From NCBI GenBank assembly GCA_035294145.1, contig DATGLL010000134.1, positions 1-64,000 of the forward strand: 64,000 nucleotides of DNA, given 5' to 3'. The notes under the pieces were generated by a model. It saw only the letters and a list, made by a program, of their open reading frames with translations, was not told where the DNA came from and made no database searches. The translations under genes were made by a program, and so were the position numbers. The DNA comes from CADDZO01 sp035294145 (lineage in GTDB: Bacteria; Chloroflexota; Dormibacteria; Dormibacterales; Dormibacteraceae). Numbering within the stretch: position 1 is the stretch's first letter; each line of letters opens with the position of its first letter. This document shows positions 49,435-57,874 of the stretch, piece after piece.

Positions 49435-51939
49435 TCAAGAGTGGTCAGCTCCGACCGGGGCCAGCGCCGCGACCTGATCGTCCGGGGCCACCCGCATCAC
49501 GATCACGCCTTGGGTCTGGCGGCCGTACCGAGAGATGGACTGGACGTTGGTCCGCAGCACCATGCCGCTGGCGGTGATGAGCAGGATCTCCTCATCGGGG
49601 TTCAGGTCGGGGTTGGGGACCACCCGGAGCGCAGCGACCTTCCCGACCTTCGAGTTCACCTTGAAGGTGAACACCCCCTGGCCCCCTCGGTGATGGGTCG
49701 GGTACTCGCTCAACGGGGTGCGCTTCCCGTAGCCACGCTCGCTGACCACCAGCAGGTCGCTGTCGGGCGCGATCACGGCCATGCCCGCGACCAGGTCGCC
49801 GGAGGTAAGGCGCATCCCGATCACTCCCATGGTGTCGCGGCCCATCGGTCGCACCTCTCGCTCATGGAAGCGGATCGCCTTGCCCTGCTGAGAGGCGATC
49901 AAGACCTCGTCATCCCCGCTGGTTGGGGCCACCCAAAGCAGCTCGTCGCCCTCCTGCAAGTTCATGGCGATCAAGCCGTTGCGGCGCACGTTCGCGTACT
50001 CGCTCATCGGCGTCTTCTTGATGTAGCCGCGGCGAGTGACCATGAGCATGTAACGAGCGTCGTCGTCGACCTCCGGCCGGACGAAGACAGCCGTGATCCG
50101 CTCGTTGGGGGCGATCTCGATCAGGTTGTTGATGGGCTGGCCCTTGGCGGCCCGATCCCGCTCGGGGATCTCATGAACCCGCAACTGGAAGACACGCCCA
50201 CTTTGGGTGAAGAAGAGCATCGAGGCATGGGTGTGAGTGCTGAGCAGGTGCTCGCTGTAGTCCTCCTCACGCGTCCCGCTCGGGGCCTCGGCTCCGGCCA
50301 TGGGTCGCGCCCCCCGCCGCCCCACCCCACCTCGTTGCTGGGCTCGGAAGGTGCGCGACGGCTGTCGCTTGATGTAGCCGCGATGGGTCAGGGTGACGAC
50401 CACCTCCTCGCGGGGGATGAGGTCCTCAGCGGTGAGCTCGGTAGGATCCTGGTCGGAGATCTCGGTCCGCCGCTCGTCGCCGTACTTCCTCGCGATCTCG
50501 CGCATCTCGGCGGCAATCAGCGCCCTCACCTTCTCGTCCGAGGCCAGGATCGACTCCAGCTCGCCGATGGTTCGCAGCACCTCCTGGTACTCCTCGTCGA
50601 CCTTCTGTCGCTCCAGTCGGGTGAGGCGAGAGAGGGTGAGGGCCAGGATGGCCTTGGCCTGACGATCGGTCAAGCCGAACTGTCGCTGCAGCTCCTCGCT
50701 GGCGACCTCAGTGTTCTCGGCCGCCCGGATGGCAGCGATCACCTCATCGAGGTGGTCGAGGCAGATCTTGAGCCCCTCCAAGACATGGGCTCGCTCGCGC
50801 GCGCGGTCGAGGTCGAAGCGGGTCCGGCGAAGGATGACCTCACGTCGGTGGTCGATGAAGATCTGGACCATCGACTTGAGACCGAGCACCTGCGGTCGCT
50901 GGTCGACGATGGCCAGCATGATGACGCCAAAGGTCTGCTGCAGCTGGGTGTGTTTGTAGAGGTTGTTCAGGACCGTGAACGGGCGGGCCTCGCGCTTGAG
51001 CTCAATCACGATGCGCATCCCATGACGGTCCGACTCATCCCGCAGGTCGGCGATGCCCTCCAGCTTGCGTTCGCTGACCAGCTCGGCGATCTTGGCCACC
51101 AAATTCGCCTTGTTGACAGCGTAAGGGAGCTCGTCGATGATGATGCGCTCGCGGCCACTGGGGGCCTCCTCCAACGTGTGGCGGCCCCTGACGACGATCT
51201 TGCCGTGACCAGTGGCGTAGGCCTGTTTGATCCCAGCCCGGCCCATGATGATCCCGCCGGTGGGGAAGTCAGGCCCCTTCACGAACCGCATCAGGTCCTC
51301 GCTGGTGGCCTCAGGGTTCTCCAACAAGTGGATAACCGCGTCCGTAACCTCGCGAAGGTTGTGCGGAGGGATATTGGTGGTCATGCCAACCGCGATCCCG
51401 GAGGCACCGTTGATGAGCAGGTTAGGGATACGGGCGGGGAGAACGACCGGCTCCTGCTTCTCGGCAGTGTAGTTGTCGACGAAGTCGACCGTGTCCTTGT
51501 CGATATCGGCCACCATCTCCGCCGCGATGGGTGCCATGCGAGCCTCCGTGTACCGCATGGCGGCTGGCGGATCACCATCGACGCTGCCAAAGTTGCCCTG
51601 GCCATCGACCAAGGGGTAACGAAGGGAGAAGGGCTGCGCCATGCGAACCAGCGCGTCGTACACAGCAACATCCCCGTGGGGGTGATAATCCTTGAGCACC
51701 TCGCCCACGAAGGCCGCGCACTTGCGATATCGAGAGCCTGGCGTGGCCCCCACCTGCTGCATGGCATAGAGGATCCGGCGCTGCACCGGTTTCAGCCCAT
51801 CACGCGCCTCCGGGAGGGCACGGCTGATGATCACGGACATGGCGTAGTCCATGTAGGAGGTCTGCATCTCCTCCAACAAGGACTTGCCTAGCACCGTGCC
51901 GATGCTCCCGTTCTGCGGCGGCGTCGAGTCTCCAGCCAT
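49435..51939 (-). CDS. gyrA: DNA gyrase subunit A
   Basis: The 834-residue subunit has the breakage-reunion domain (DYAMSVIISRALPEARDGLKPVQRRILYAM, with the catalytic Tyr in MRYTEARM) and the C-terminal beta-pinwheel, including the GyrA-box-like QRGGVGRRGA. With GyrB it introduces negative supercoils. ATG 51939 has GAGGAT upstream and begins 4 bp after fabF; an earlier in-frame start would run into fabF. The order gyrB-plsX-fabF-gyrA separates the gyrase genes by two lipid genes. Confidence 0.95.
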   Translation of the reverse strand: MAGDSTPPQNGSIGTVLGKSLLEEMQTSYMDYAMSVIISRALPEARDGLKPVQRRILYAMQQVGATPGSRYRKCAAFVGEVLKDYHPHGDVAVYDALVRMAQPFSLRYPLVDGQGNFGSVDGDPPAAMRYTEARMAPIAAEMVADIDKDTVDFVDNYTAEKQEPVVLPARIPNLLINGASGIAVGMTTNIPPHNLREVTDAVIHLLENPEATSEDLMRFVKGPDFPTGGIIMGRAGIKQAYATGHGKIVVRGRHTLEEAPSGRERIIIDELPYAVNKANLVAKIAELVSERKLEGIADLRDESDRHGMRIVIELKREARPFTVLNNLYKHTQLQQTFGVIMLAIVDQRPQVLGLKSMVQIFIDHRREVILRRTRFDLDRARERAHVLEGLKICLDHLDEVIAAIRAAENTEVASEELQRQFGLTDRQAKAILALTLSRLTRLERQKVDEEYQEVLRTIGELESILASDEKVRALIAAEMREIARKYGDERRTEISDQDPTELTAEDLIPREEVVVTLTHRGYIKRQPSRTFRAQQRGGVGRRGARPMAGAEAPSGTREEDYSEHLLSTHTHASMLFFTQSGRVFQLRVHEIPERDRAAKGQPINNLIEIAPNERITAVFVRPEVDDDARYMLMVTRRGYIKKTPMSEYANVRRNGLIAMNLQEGDELLWVAPTSGDDEVLIASQQGKAIRFHEREVRPMGRDTMGVIGMRLTSGDLVAGMAVIAPDSDLLVVSERGYGKRTPLSEYPTHHRGGQGVFTFKVNSKVGKVAALRVVPNPDLNPDEEILLITASGMVLRTNVQSISRYGRQTQGVIVMRVAPDDQVAALAPVGADHS

Positions 51940-51943
51940 ATCC

Positions 51944-53188
51944 TCAGTCCTCAAAGCGCTTGAGCACGAGGGTGCAGTTCTGCCCACCAAAGCCGAATCC
52001 GTTCGAGATCGCGATTCGGACATCAGCGCAACGTGCCTGGTTGGGCACGTAGTCCAGGTCGCAGGTGGGATCTGGCGTCTCGTAGTTGATGGTGGGATGG
52101 ATCATGCCCCGGTTTATGCACAGGAGCGTGGCCACAGCCTCCACCGCCCCCGCCGCCCCCAGCAGGTGTCCGATCATCGACTTGGTGCTGCTGATCGGCA
52201 CCCGGTAGGCGTGGTCGCCCAAGGCCATCTTCAGAGCCCGGGTCTCGGCTGTGTCGTTGAGCGGGGTTGAGGTCCCATGGGCGTTGACGTACTCGACCTC
52301 CTGCGGCGTGAGGCCAGCATCAGCCAGGGCGTTGGTGATGCAGCGGGCCGGCGCGCTCCCGCTCTCGTCCGGGGCCACGGCATGGAAGGCATCGTTCGTG
52401 ATGCCAAAGCCGACGATCTCCCCTAGGATGCGGACATCACGACGCATGGCGTGCTCCAGGGACTCGAGGACCAGCACCGCCGCCCCCTCGCCGGCCACGA
52501 ACCCGTCACGGTGGGCATCGAAGGGGCGGCTGGCCTTCTCAGGGGCATCGTTGCGGGTCGACAAGGCGCGGATGGCGTTGAAGGAGGCGATTCCCACCCG
52601 GCAGAGAGAAGCCTCAGTGCCCCCAGCCAGCATCACATCGGCGTCGCCACGCTGGATGATGCGGAAGGCGTTGCCCAACGAGTGCGTGGAGGCGGCGCAG
52701 GCGGTGGTGACCGTGGCGTTGGGCCCCCTGGCGCCGAAGACCATGGCCAGCTGCGCGGCGGCGATGTTCGGGATGACCATGGTGGCGAAGAGCGGGTGCA
52801 TACGCCCGGTCGCGAGGTAACGATGGGCATCGTCGGTGATCATGTCGAAGCCACCGATCCCGGTGCCCATCTCTACCCCAACCCGGTAGGGATCCTCAGC
52901 CTCCATGTCAAGCCCAGCGTCATCGATCGCTTGCCTACAGGCCGCCAGCGCCAGCTGGACGAAACGGGCCGTGCGCTGGGCCAGCCGTCGGTCCATGTGG
53001 TTGGCGGGATCGAAATCTCGCACCTGGCAGGCGAACTTGGTGGTCAACTGCGAGGTGTCGAACCGCTCGATGACACTGGCGCCGCTGCGCCCCTCGATCA
53101 ACGCCTCCCAGAACTCGTCGACCGTGTTCCCGATTGGGTTGACGGTGCCCATACCGGTCACAACGACCCTCCTGCCGTCCCTGCTCAT
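51944..53188 (-). CDS. fabF: 3-oxoacyl-[ACP] synthase II
   Basis: The 414-residue condensing enzyme extends fatty acyl-ACP with malonyl-ACP. The thiolase-fold Cys-His-His triad is visible as Cys in VTTACAASTHS, His in VNAHGTSTPLND and His in SMIGHLLGAAGAVE, with the GFGFGGQN C-terminal motif. GGGAGG lies 6 bp before the ATG. It sits between plsX and gyrA; no acpP or fabD/fabG is present in this window. Confidence 0.94.
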   Translation of the reverse strand: MSRDGRRVVVTGMGTVNPIGNTVDEFWEALIEGRSGASVIERFDTSQLTTKFACQVRDFDPANHMDRRLAQRTARFVQLALAACRQAIDDAGLDMEAEDPYRVGVEMGTGIGGFDMITDDAHRYLATGRMHPLFATMVIPNIAAAQLAMVFGARGPNATVTTACAASTHSLGNAFRIIQRGDADVMLAGGTEASLCRVGIASFNAIRALSTRNDAPEKASRPFDAHRDGFVAGEGAAVLVLESLEHAMRRDVRILGEIVGFGITNDAFHAVAPDESGSAPARCITNALADAGLTPQEVEYVNAHGTSTPLNDTAETRALKMALGDHAYRVPISSTKSMIGHLLGAAGAVEAVATLLCINRGMIHPTINYETPDPTCDLDYVPNQARCADVRIAISNGFGFGGQNCTLVLKRFED

Positions 53189-53222
53189 ACACGGCCTCCC
53201 GGGAACGGTTGCTGCAGCGGCC

Positions 53223-54215
53223 TCACCTTGTCAATGCCTCTCGAATCTTACCGACCAGGTTGACCTCGACCGCCTGGGCGGCAACCCAGACAGCGTTCTC
53301 GACGGCCCGTGCGTCCGAGCGTCCATGGGCCACCACCACCACCCCATCGATGCCCAACAGCGGCGCGCCACCGAACTCTCGCCAGTCGAGCCTTCGCCGG
53401 ATTCGACCCACCTGGGAACGAATCAGAAGACCACCCAGCTTGCCCGCTACCGAGCGCGGGATCTCCTCACGCAGGACGCTGAAGAGCAGCTCCGCCGTGG
53501 CTTCGGCCATCTTGATGGCCACGTTGCCGAGGAACCCGTCCGCGACCACCACATCGGCTGCCCCCGCCAGCACATCTTTGGGCTCAAGGTTGCCCACGAA
53601 GTTCAACCGAGCCCGCCGTAGACGCTCGTGCGCCTCGCGGACACGCTCGTCCCCTTTGGTCTCCTCCTCACCATTGCTGAGCAGGCCCACCTTGGGCTGG
53701 GGCCGCCCCAAGATCCGCTCGGCGTAGACCGAGCCCATGGAGGCGAACTGCACCAGGAAGTCCGGGCGGCAGTCCACATTGGCACCCACGTCCAGAAAGT
53801 AGGTCGGCCGCCCACGGGTGGGGAGCACCGTGCCCAAGGCCGGGCGGGCGACCCCGCGGACCCGTCCCTGGATGAGCAGGGCTGCCGCCATGACCGCGCC
53901 CGAGTTGCCAGCTGAGACCCAGGCATCGACCTCGCCGCGGCTGCAGAGCCGCGCGCAGACGCAGAGCGAGGCGTCCGGCTTGGAACGGACCGCCTGGGCC
54001 GGATGCTCCTCCATCCCAATCACCTCGCTTGCAGGGACCAGGCGGAGGTGTGGATGGTCCTCCAGCAGCGGTCCCAGCCGCTCCGGCTGGCCGACCACGG
54101 TCACATCCAACCCCCGCTCCGCCGCCCGGGAGGCACCCAGCACCACCTGCTCGGGCGCGTGGTCGCCACCCATGCCGTCGATCGCGATGCGAAGCCGGGG
54201 CGTCGACTGGCTCAG
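53223..54215 (-). CDS. plsX: Phosphate acyltransferase PlsX
   Basis: PlsX converts acyl-ACP to acyl phosphate for phospholipid synthesis. The conserved N-terminus LRIAIDGMGGDHAPEQVVLGA is fully encoded, followed by VSAGNSGAVMAAAL, RPTYFLDVGANVDCRPDFLVQFA and the C-terminal GGAPLLGIDG. The first ATG (54173) lies inside this motif (GMGGD) and would remove its RIAIDG strand. No ATG, GTG or TTG occurs between it and the gyrB stop, so CTG 54215, which follows the gyrB stop by 2 bases, is my provisional start. The protein is then 330 residues. Confidence 0.9.
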   Translation of the reverse strand: MSQSTPRLRIAIDGMGGDHAPEQVVLGASRAAERGLDVTVVGQPERLGPLLEDHPHLRLVPASEVIGMEEHPAQAVRSKPDASLCVCARLCSRGEVDAWVSAGNSGAVMAAALLIQGRVRGVARPALGTVLPTRGRPTYFLDVGANVDCRPDFLVQFASMGSVYAERILGRPQPKVGLLSNGEEETKGDERVREAHERLRRARLNFVGNLEPKDVLAGAADVVVADGFLGNVAIKMAEATAELLFSVLREEIPRSVAGKLGGLLIRSQVGRIRRRLDWREFGGAPLLGIDGVVVVAHGRSDARAVENAVWVAAQAVEVNLVGKIREALTR

Positions 54216-54217
54216 GG

Positions 54218-56176
54218 CTAGATGTCGAGGTTGCGCACAGCTTTGGCGTGCGCCTGGATGAACTTCTTGCGTGGCTCCACGTCCGAGCCCATGAGCTTCT
54301 CGAAGATCTCGTTCACCGCCGCGGCATCCTCAATCTCGACCTTCAGCAGGGTCCGGGTCGCCGGGTTCATGGTCGTCTCCCAGAGTTGCTCAGCGTTCAT
54401 CTCGCCGAGGCCCTTGAAGCGACTGACCTCAACCCCCTTCGTCCCCAGGCGCCTGACCTCCCGGTCCCGCTCCTCATCGCTGTAGGCCCACCTCGTCTGC
54501 TTGCCCTTGGTGATCTTGTACAGAGGCGGCTGCGCCATGTACACGTGCCCGCGCTCGATCAGCACGGGGAAGTACCGGTAGAACAAGGTCAGCAGCAGCG
54601 TCCGGATGTGGGAGCCGTCCACGTCGGCGTCGGTCATGGCCACGATCCGGTGGTAGCGCAGCTTCTCGTATTCAAACCGGTCCCCGACGCTGGTTCCGAG
54701 TGCCGTGATCAGGTTCCGGATCTCCTCCGAGGTGAGCGCCCGATCCAGGCGGGACTTCTCGACGTTCAGGATCTTCCCTCGCAAAGGAAGGATGGCCTGG
54801 GTGCGCCGGTCACGGCCCGCCTTGGCGGTCCCCCCGGCCGAGTCCCCCTCAACGATGAACAGCTCGCAGTTGCGTGGATCCCGGTCCGAGCAGTCGGCCA
54901 GCTTGCCGGGGAGGGTCGAACTTTCCAGGAATGACTTCCGCTGGACCAGGTCACGGGCCTTACGCGCCGCCTCCCGAGCCCGGGCAGCGGTCAGGGCCTT
55001 CTCGATGATCCGCCGCCCCTCTCCGGGATTCTCGTCCAAGAACTGGCCGAGAGCGTCGGTGAGCACGGTCGATACCTGGCCCTGGACCTCGGGGTTTCCG
55101 AGCTTGGTCTTGGTCTGTCCCTCGAACTGCGGTTCGAGCAGCTTGACGCTGACCACAGCCGTCAGGCCCTCGCGGACATCATCACCGGTCAGGTTGGGAT
55201 CCGAGTCCTTGAGCAGTCCTGCCTTACGTGCATACCGGTTCAGCACGTTGGTGAGCGCGGAGCGAAAGCCGGTGAGATGGCTTCCGCCCTCAGCGGTGTG
55301 GATGTTGTTGGCAAAGGCCTGGACGTTTTCGACGAAGGTCTGGTTGTACTGCAGGGCGATCTCGATCTGGGTGGACTCCACCTCCCGATCGACATAGAAC
55401 GGCACCTGATTGATCAGCCCCTTACCACGGTTCAGGTAGCGAACGAAGGAGAGGATGCCGCCTTCGAAGTAGAAAGTGTACGGATAGCCAAGCTCTTCGT
55501 CGACCAGGACCAGCGTCAGGCCCTTGTTCAGGAAGGCCATCTCCCGCAAACGATGACGGATGACCTCGCGGTCGAAGCGGGTGTCCTGAAAGACCTGGCG
55601 ATCGGGCCAGAAGCGCACCACGGTGCCACGGCGGTCGCTGTCCCCGACCACGCTGACCGGCTGCTGCGGCGTGCCACGCTCGTATTCCTGGAAGTACTCC
55701 TTCCCATCGCGGTGGACCCAGACCTGGAGACGCTCCGACAGGGCATTGACGACCGACATGCCCACCCCGTGCAAGCCCCCCGAGACCTTGTAGCCACCTC
55801 CCCCGAACTTGCCCCCAGCGTGCAGCACGGTGAGGACGACCTCAAGGGTGGAACGCCGCTCGGTGGGATGCACACCGACCGGAATGCCACGACCGTTGTC
55901 GGCCACGGACACACTTCCGTCGGCATGAAGCGTCACGACGATCCGGTCGCATTCGCCAGCAAGCGCCTCGTCGACCGAGTTGTCGACGATCTCCCAGATC
56001 AGGTGATGCAACCCACGGCTGTCGGTCGAGCCGATGTACATGCCCGGCCGCCGGCGCACCGGCTCCAAGCCCTCCAGAACCTGGATCTGCTCGACGTCGT
56101 AGGCCACGTCAGCGCCGAGAGGGCGAAGCCTTGCTTTCCTTCCGGCCGGTGGCAGTCCTTGAGACGGGGCCCTCAT
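54218..56176 (-). CDS. gyrB: DNA gyrase subunit B
   Basis: The 652-residue subunit has the GHKL ATPase domain (EIVDNSVDEALAGECD, VADNGRGIPVGVHP, GGLHGVGMSVVNALS), the transducer domain with AEGGSHLTGFRSALT, and the Toprim domain (IVEGDSAGGTAKAGRDRRTQAILPLRGKILNVEK, MTDADVDGSHIRTLLLT) with its C-terminal PLYKI and RFKGLGEMNAEQLWETTM. ATG 56176 has GGAGG 6 bp upstream; GTG 56107 is a shorter option. It is the first gene of the gyrB-plsX-fabF-gyrA unit. Confidence 0.95.
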   Translation of the reverse strand: MRAPSQGLPPAGRKARLRPLGADVAYDVEQIQVLEGLEPVRRRPGMYIGSTDSRGLHHLIWEIVDNSVDEALAGECDRIVVTLHADGSVSVADNGRGIPVGVHPTERRSTLEVVLTVLHAGGKFGGGGYKVSGGLHGVGMSVVNALSERLQVWVHRDGKEYFQEYERGTPQQPVSVVGDSDRRGTVVRFWPDRQVFQDTRFDREVIRHRLREMAFLNKGLTLVLVDEELGYPYTFYFEGGILSFVRYLNRGKGLINQVPFYVDREVESTQIEIALQYNQTFVENVQAFANNIHTAEGGSHLTGFRSALTNVLNRYARKAGLLKDSDPNLTGDDVREGLTAVVSVKLLEPQFEGQTKTKLGNPEVQGQVSTVLTDALGQFLDENPGEGRRIIEKALTAARAREAARKARDLVQRKSFLESSTLPGKLADCSDRDPRNCELFIVEGDSAGGTAKAGRDRRTQAILPLRGKILNVEKSRLDRALTSEEIRNLITALGTSVGDRFEYEKLRYHRIVAMTDADVDGSHIRTLLLTLFYRYFPVLIERGHVYMAQPPLYKITKGKQTRWAYSDEERDREVRRLGTKGVEVSRFKGLGEMNAEQLWETTMNPATRTLLKVEIEDAAAVNEIFEKLMGSDVEPRKKFIQAHAKAVRNLDI

Positions 56177-56292
56177 CTCTGCCTCCGGGGGTCGCAGACC
56201 ACCACCAGGACCGTCTGGAGCGGATGCCCTCCCAGCGTTGTGGGACTCAAGAGGCGACTACTGGGAACATGAACGACGTGGTAGATGCACCA

Positions 56293-56298
56293 ATTCTA
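56293..56298 (-). promoter_or_regulatory. Possible -10 box of gyrB
   Basis: TAGAAT on the minus strand lies 116 bp before the gyrB ATG in an AT-richer stretch. No convincing -35 is seen at the expected distance. Confidence 0.35.
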
Positions 56299-56336
56299 CC
56301 GGATCGGCCATTATTCTGATGATCGCGCGCGACCTC

Positions 56337-56376
56337 AGAGTAAAGGATCCGTCCCAAGAGTAAAGGATCCGTCCCA
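56337..56376. repeat. Tandem direct repeat, 2 x 20 bp
   Basis: Two identical, adjacent copies of AGAGTAAAGGATCCGTCCCA (56337-56356 and 56357-56376) lie in the gap between gcvPB and gyrB, upstream of gyrB and just downstream of the gcv operon. The unit is far less GC-rich than the surroundings and contains a GGATCC palindrome. Confidence 0.8.
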
Positions 56377-56410
56377 CGCCATCCCCTCGCGGACCGTCCA
56401 TCCCCCGCGG

Positions 56411-57874
56411 TCAGGGTCGAGGGGGGCCGCCTTCCGCCTCCGGCGTCCACCGCAAGATTGGCCTCCGGGCCGCCGCGACCTCGTCCAGCCGGCCGACCGG
56501 CAAGCGCTGGGGCTGGGCATGCAGCTCCTCAGGTCGCTCGTGGGCGGTGCGGACGATGTCGTGGACGGCCTCCGCGAAGGCGTCGAGCGTGGCCCTGGTC
56601 TCGGTCTCGGTGGGCTCGACCATGACCGCCTCCGGGACGATGAGGGGGAAGTAGACCGTAGGGGCGTAGAACCCTCGGTCGAGAAGCCCCTTGGCCAGGT
56701 CGACGGCTCGCACCCCGAGGGGGACCAGGTTGCGGGCCGAAGCCACGAACTCGTGCATGCAGGGGCCGGGGTGGGGCAGATCGAGCGCCCCTGCCAGGCG
56801 AGCGCGCAGATAGTTGGCGGCCAGCACCGCGTCGAGCGAGGCCTGGGTAAGGCCGTCTCCCCCCATGGCCACGACGTAGGCGAAAGCCCGGACAAGGACA
56901 CCGAAGTTGCCATGGAAGCTGCGTACCCGCCCGATCGACGCGGGTCGGTCGTGGTCGAGGAAGAAACGGTCACCATCGCGCTCGACCGTCGGTCGGGGCA
57001 AGAAGGGGGCCAGCTCTGTCCGGACCCCTACCGGCCCCGCTCCAGGACCACCTCCCCCGTGCGGGGTGGCAAAGGTCTTGTGCAGGTTGAGATGGACGGC
57101 GTCGAAGCCCATGTCACCAGGCCGGCAGATGCCCATCAAGGCGTTGAGGTTGGCGCCATCGTAGTAGAGCTTCGCCCCGACCCCGTGGACCAGCTCAGCG
57201 ATCTGGAGGATGTCACGTTCGAACAAGCCCAACGTGTTCGGGTTGGTGAGCATGAGTGCCGCCACCCGAGGGGACAACTTGCGACGCAGGTCGGCAACGT
57301 CGACCCGGCCATCGGGGGCAGAGCGGACCTCGACCACGGTGAAGCCGCAGAGAGCCGCACTGGCCGGGTTGGTCCCGTGGGCACTGTCGGGGACCAAGAC
57401 CTGGTCCCGCTCCTCTCCTCGGGAGCGATGGTAGACCTGGATCATGCGCAACGCGGTCCACTCTCCATGCGCACCCGCCGCTGGCTGGAGGGTCATCCGA
57501 TCCATGCCGGTGATGGCGCAGAGCGCCCGCTCCAGGTGCCAGAGGAGCTCCAGCGCCCCCTGCACGGTCTCCTCGTCCTGATACGGGTGGAGGTCCGCGA
57601 AGCCGGGCAGCTGGGCCAGCTGCTCGTTCAGGACCGGGTTGTACTTCATGGTGCAGCTGCCCAGGGGATAGAAACGCTCGCTCACCGAGTAGTTCATGGA
57701 GGCGAGCCGATGGTAGTGGCGCAGGATCTCGGGCTCGCTCAACCGCGGCAAGCGGGGGGGAGTCCGCCGCCGCCAACGTGAGGGGAGAGCATGGGAGGTC
57801 TCGACCCCCGCCTGGGGGAGTCGGGGAGGTGGGAGCGAGGCACGGCTCTTCTCAAAGCTCAGCGGCTCGGTCAT
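56411..57874 (-). CDS. gcvPB: Glycine dehydrogenase (decarboxylating) subunit 2
   Basis: The 487-residue PLP-binding half of the split P-protein decarboxylates glycine in the glycine cleavage system. It has the GSCTMKYNP motif, DSAHGTNPASAALCGF and the PLP lysine in HLNLHKTFATPHGGGGPGAGP. It overlaps the end of gcvPA by 23 bp and is the last gene of the operon. Split GcvP is found in Thermus, Chloroflexota, Firmicutes and archaea, whereas many Actinomycetota have a fused GcvP, which is a weak taxonomic hint. Confidence 0.94.
   Translation of the reverse strand: MTEPLSFEKSRASLPPPRLPQAGVETSHALPSRWRRRTPPRLPRLSEPEILRHYHRLASMNYSVSERFYPLGSCTMKYNPVLNEQLAQLPGFADLHPYQDEETVQGALELLWHLERALCAITGMDRMTLQPAAGAHGEWTALRMIQVYHRSRGEERDQVLVPDSAHGTNPASAALCGFTVVEVRSAPDGRVDVADLRRKLSPRVAALMLTNPNTLGLFERDILQIAELVHGVGAKLYYDGANLNALMGICRPGDMGFDAVHLNLHKTFATPHGGGGPGAGPVGVRTELAPFLPRPTVERDGDRFFLDHDRPASIGRVRSFHGNFGVLVRAFAYVVAMGGDGLTQASLDAVLAANYLRARLAGALDLPHPGPCMHEFVASARNLVPLGVRAVDLAKGLLDRGFYAPTVYFPLIVPEAVMVEPTETETRATLDAFAEAVHDIVRTAHERPEELHAQPQRLPVGRLDEVAAARRPILRWTPEAEGGPPRP

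Noticed and set aside
49333..51891. An 852-codon open frame on the plus strand.
   Set aside because: It is antisense to gyrA, whose protein is fully conserved; the plus-strand product has no recognisable family.
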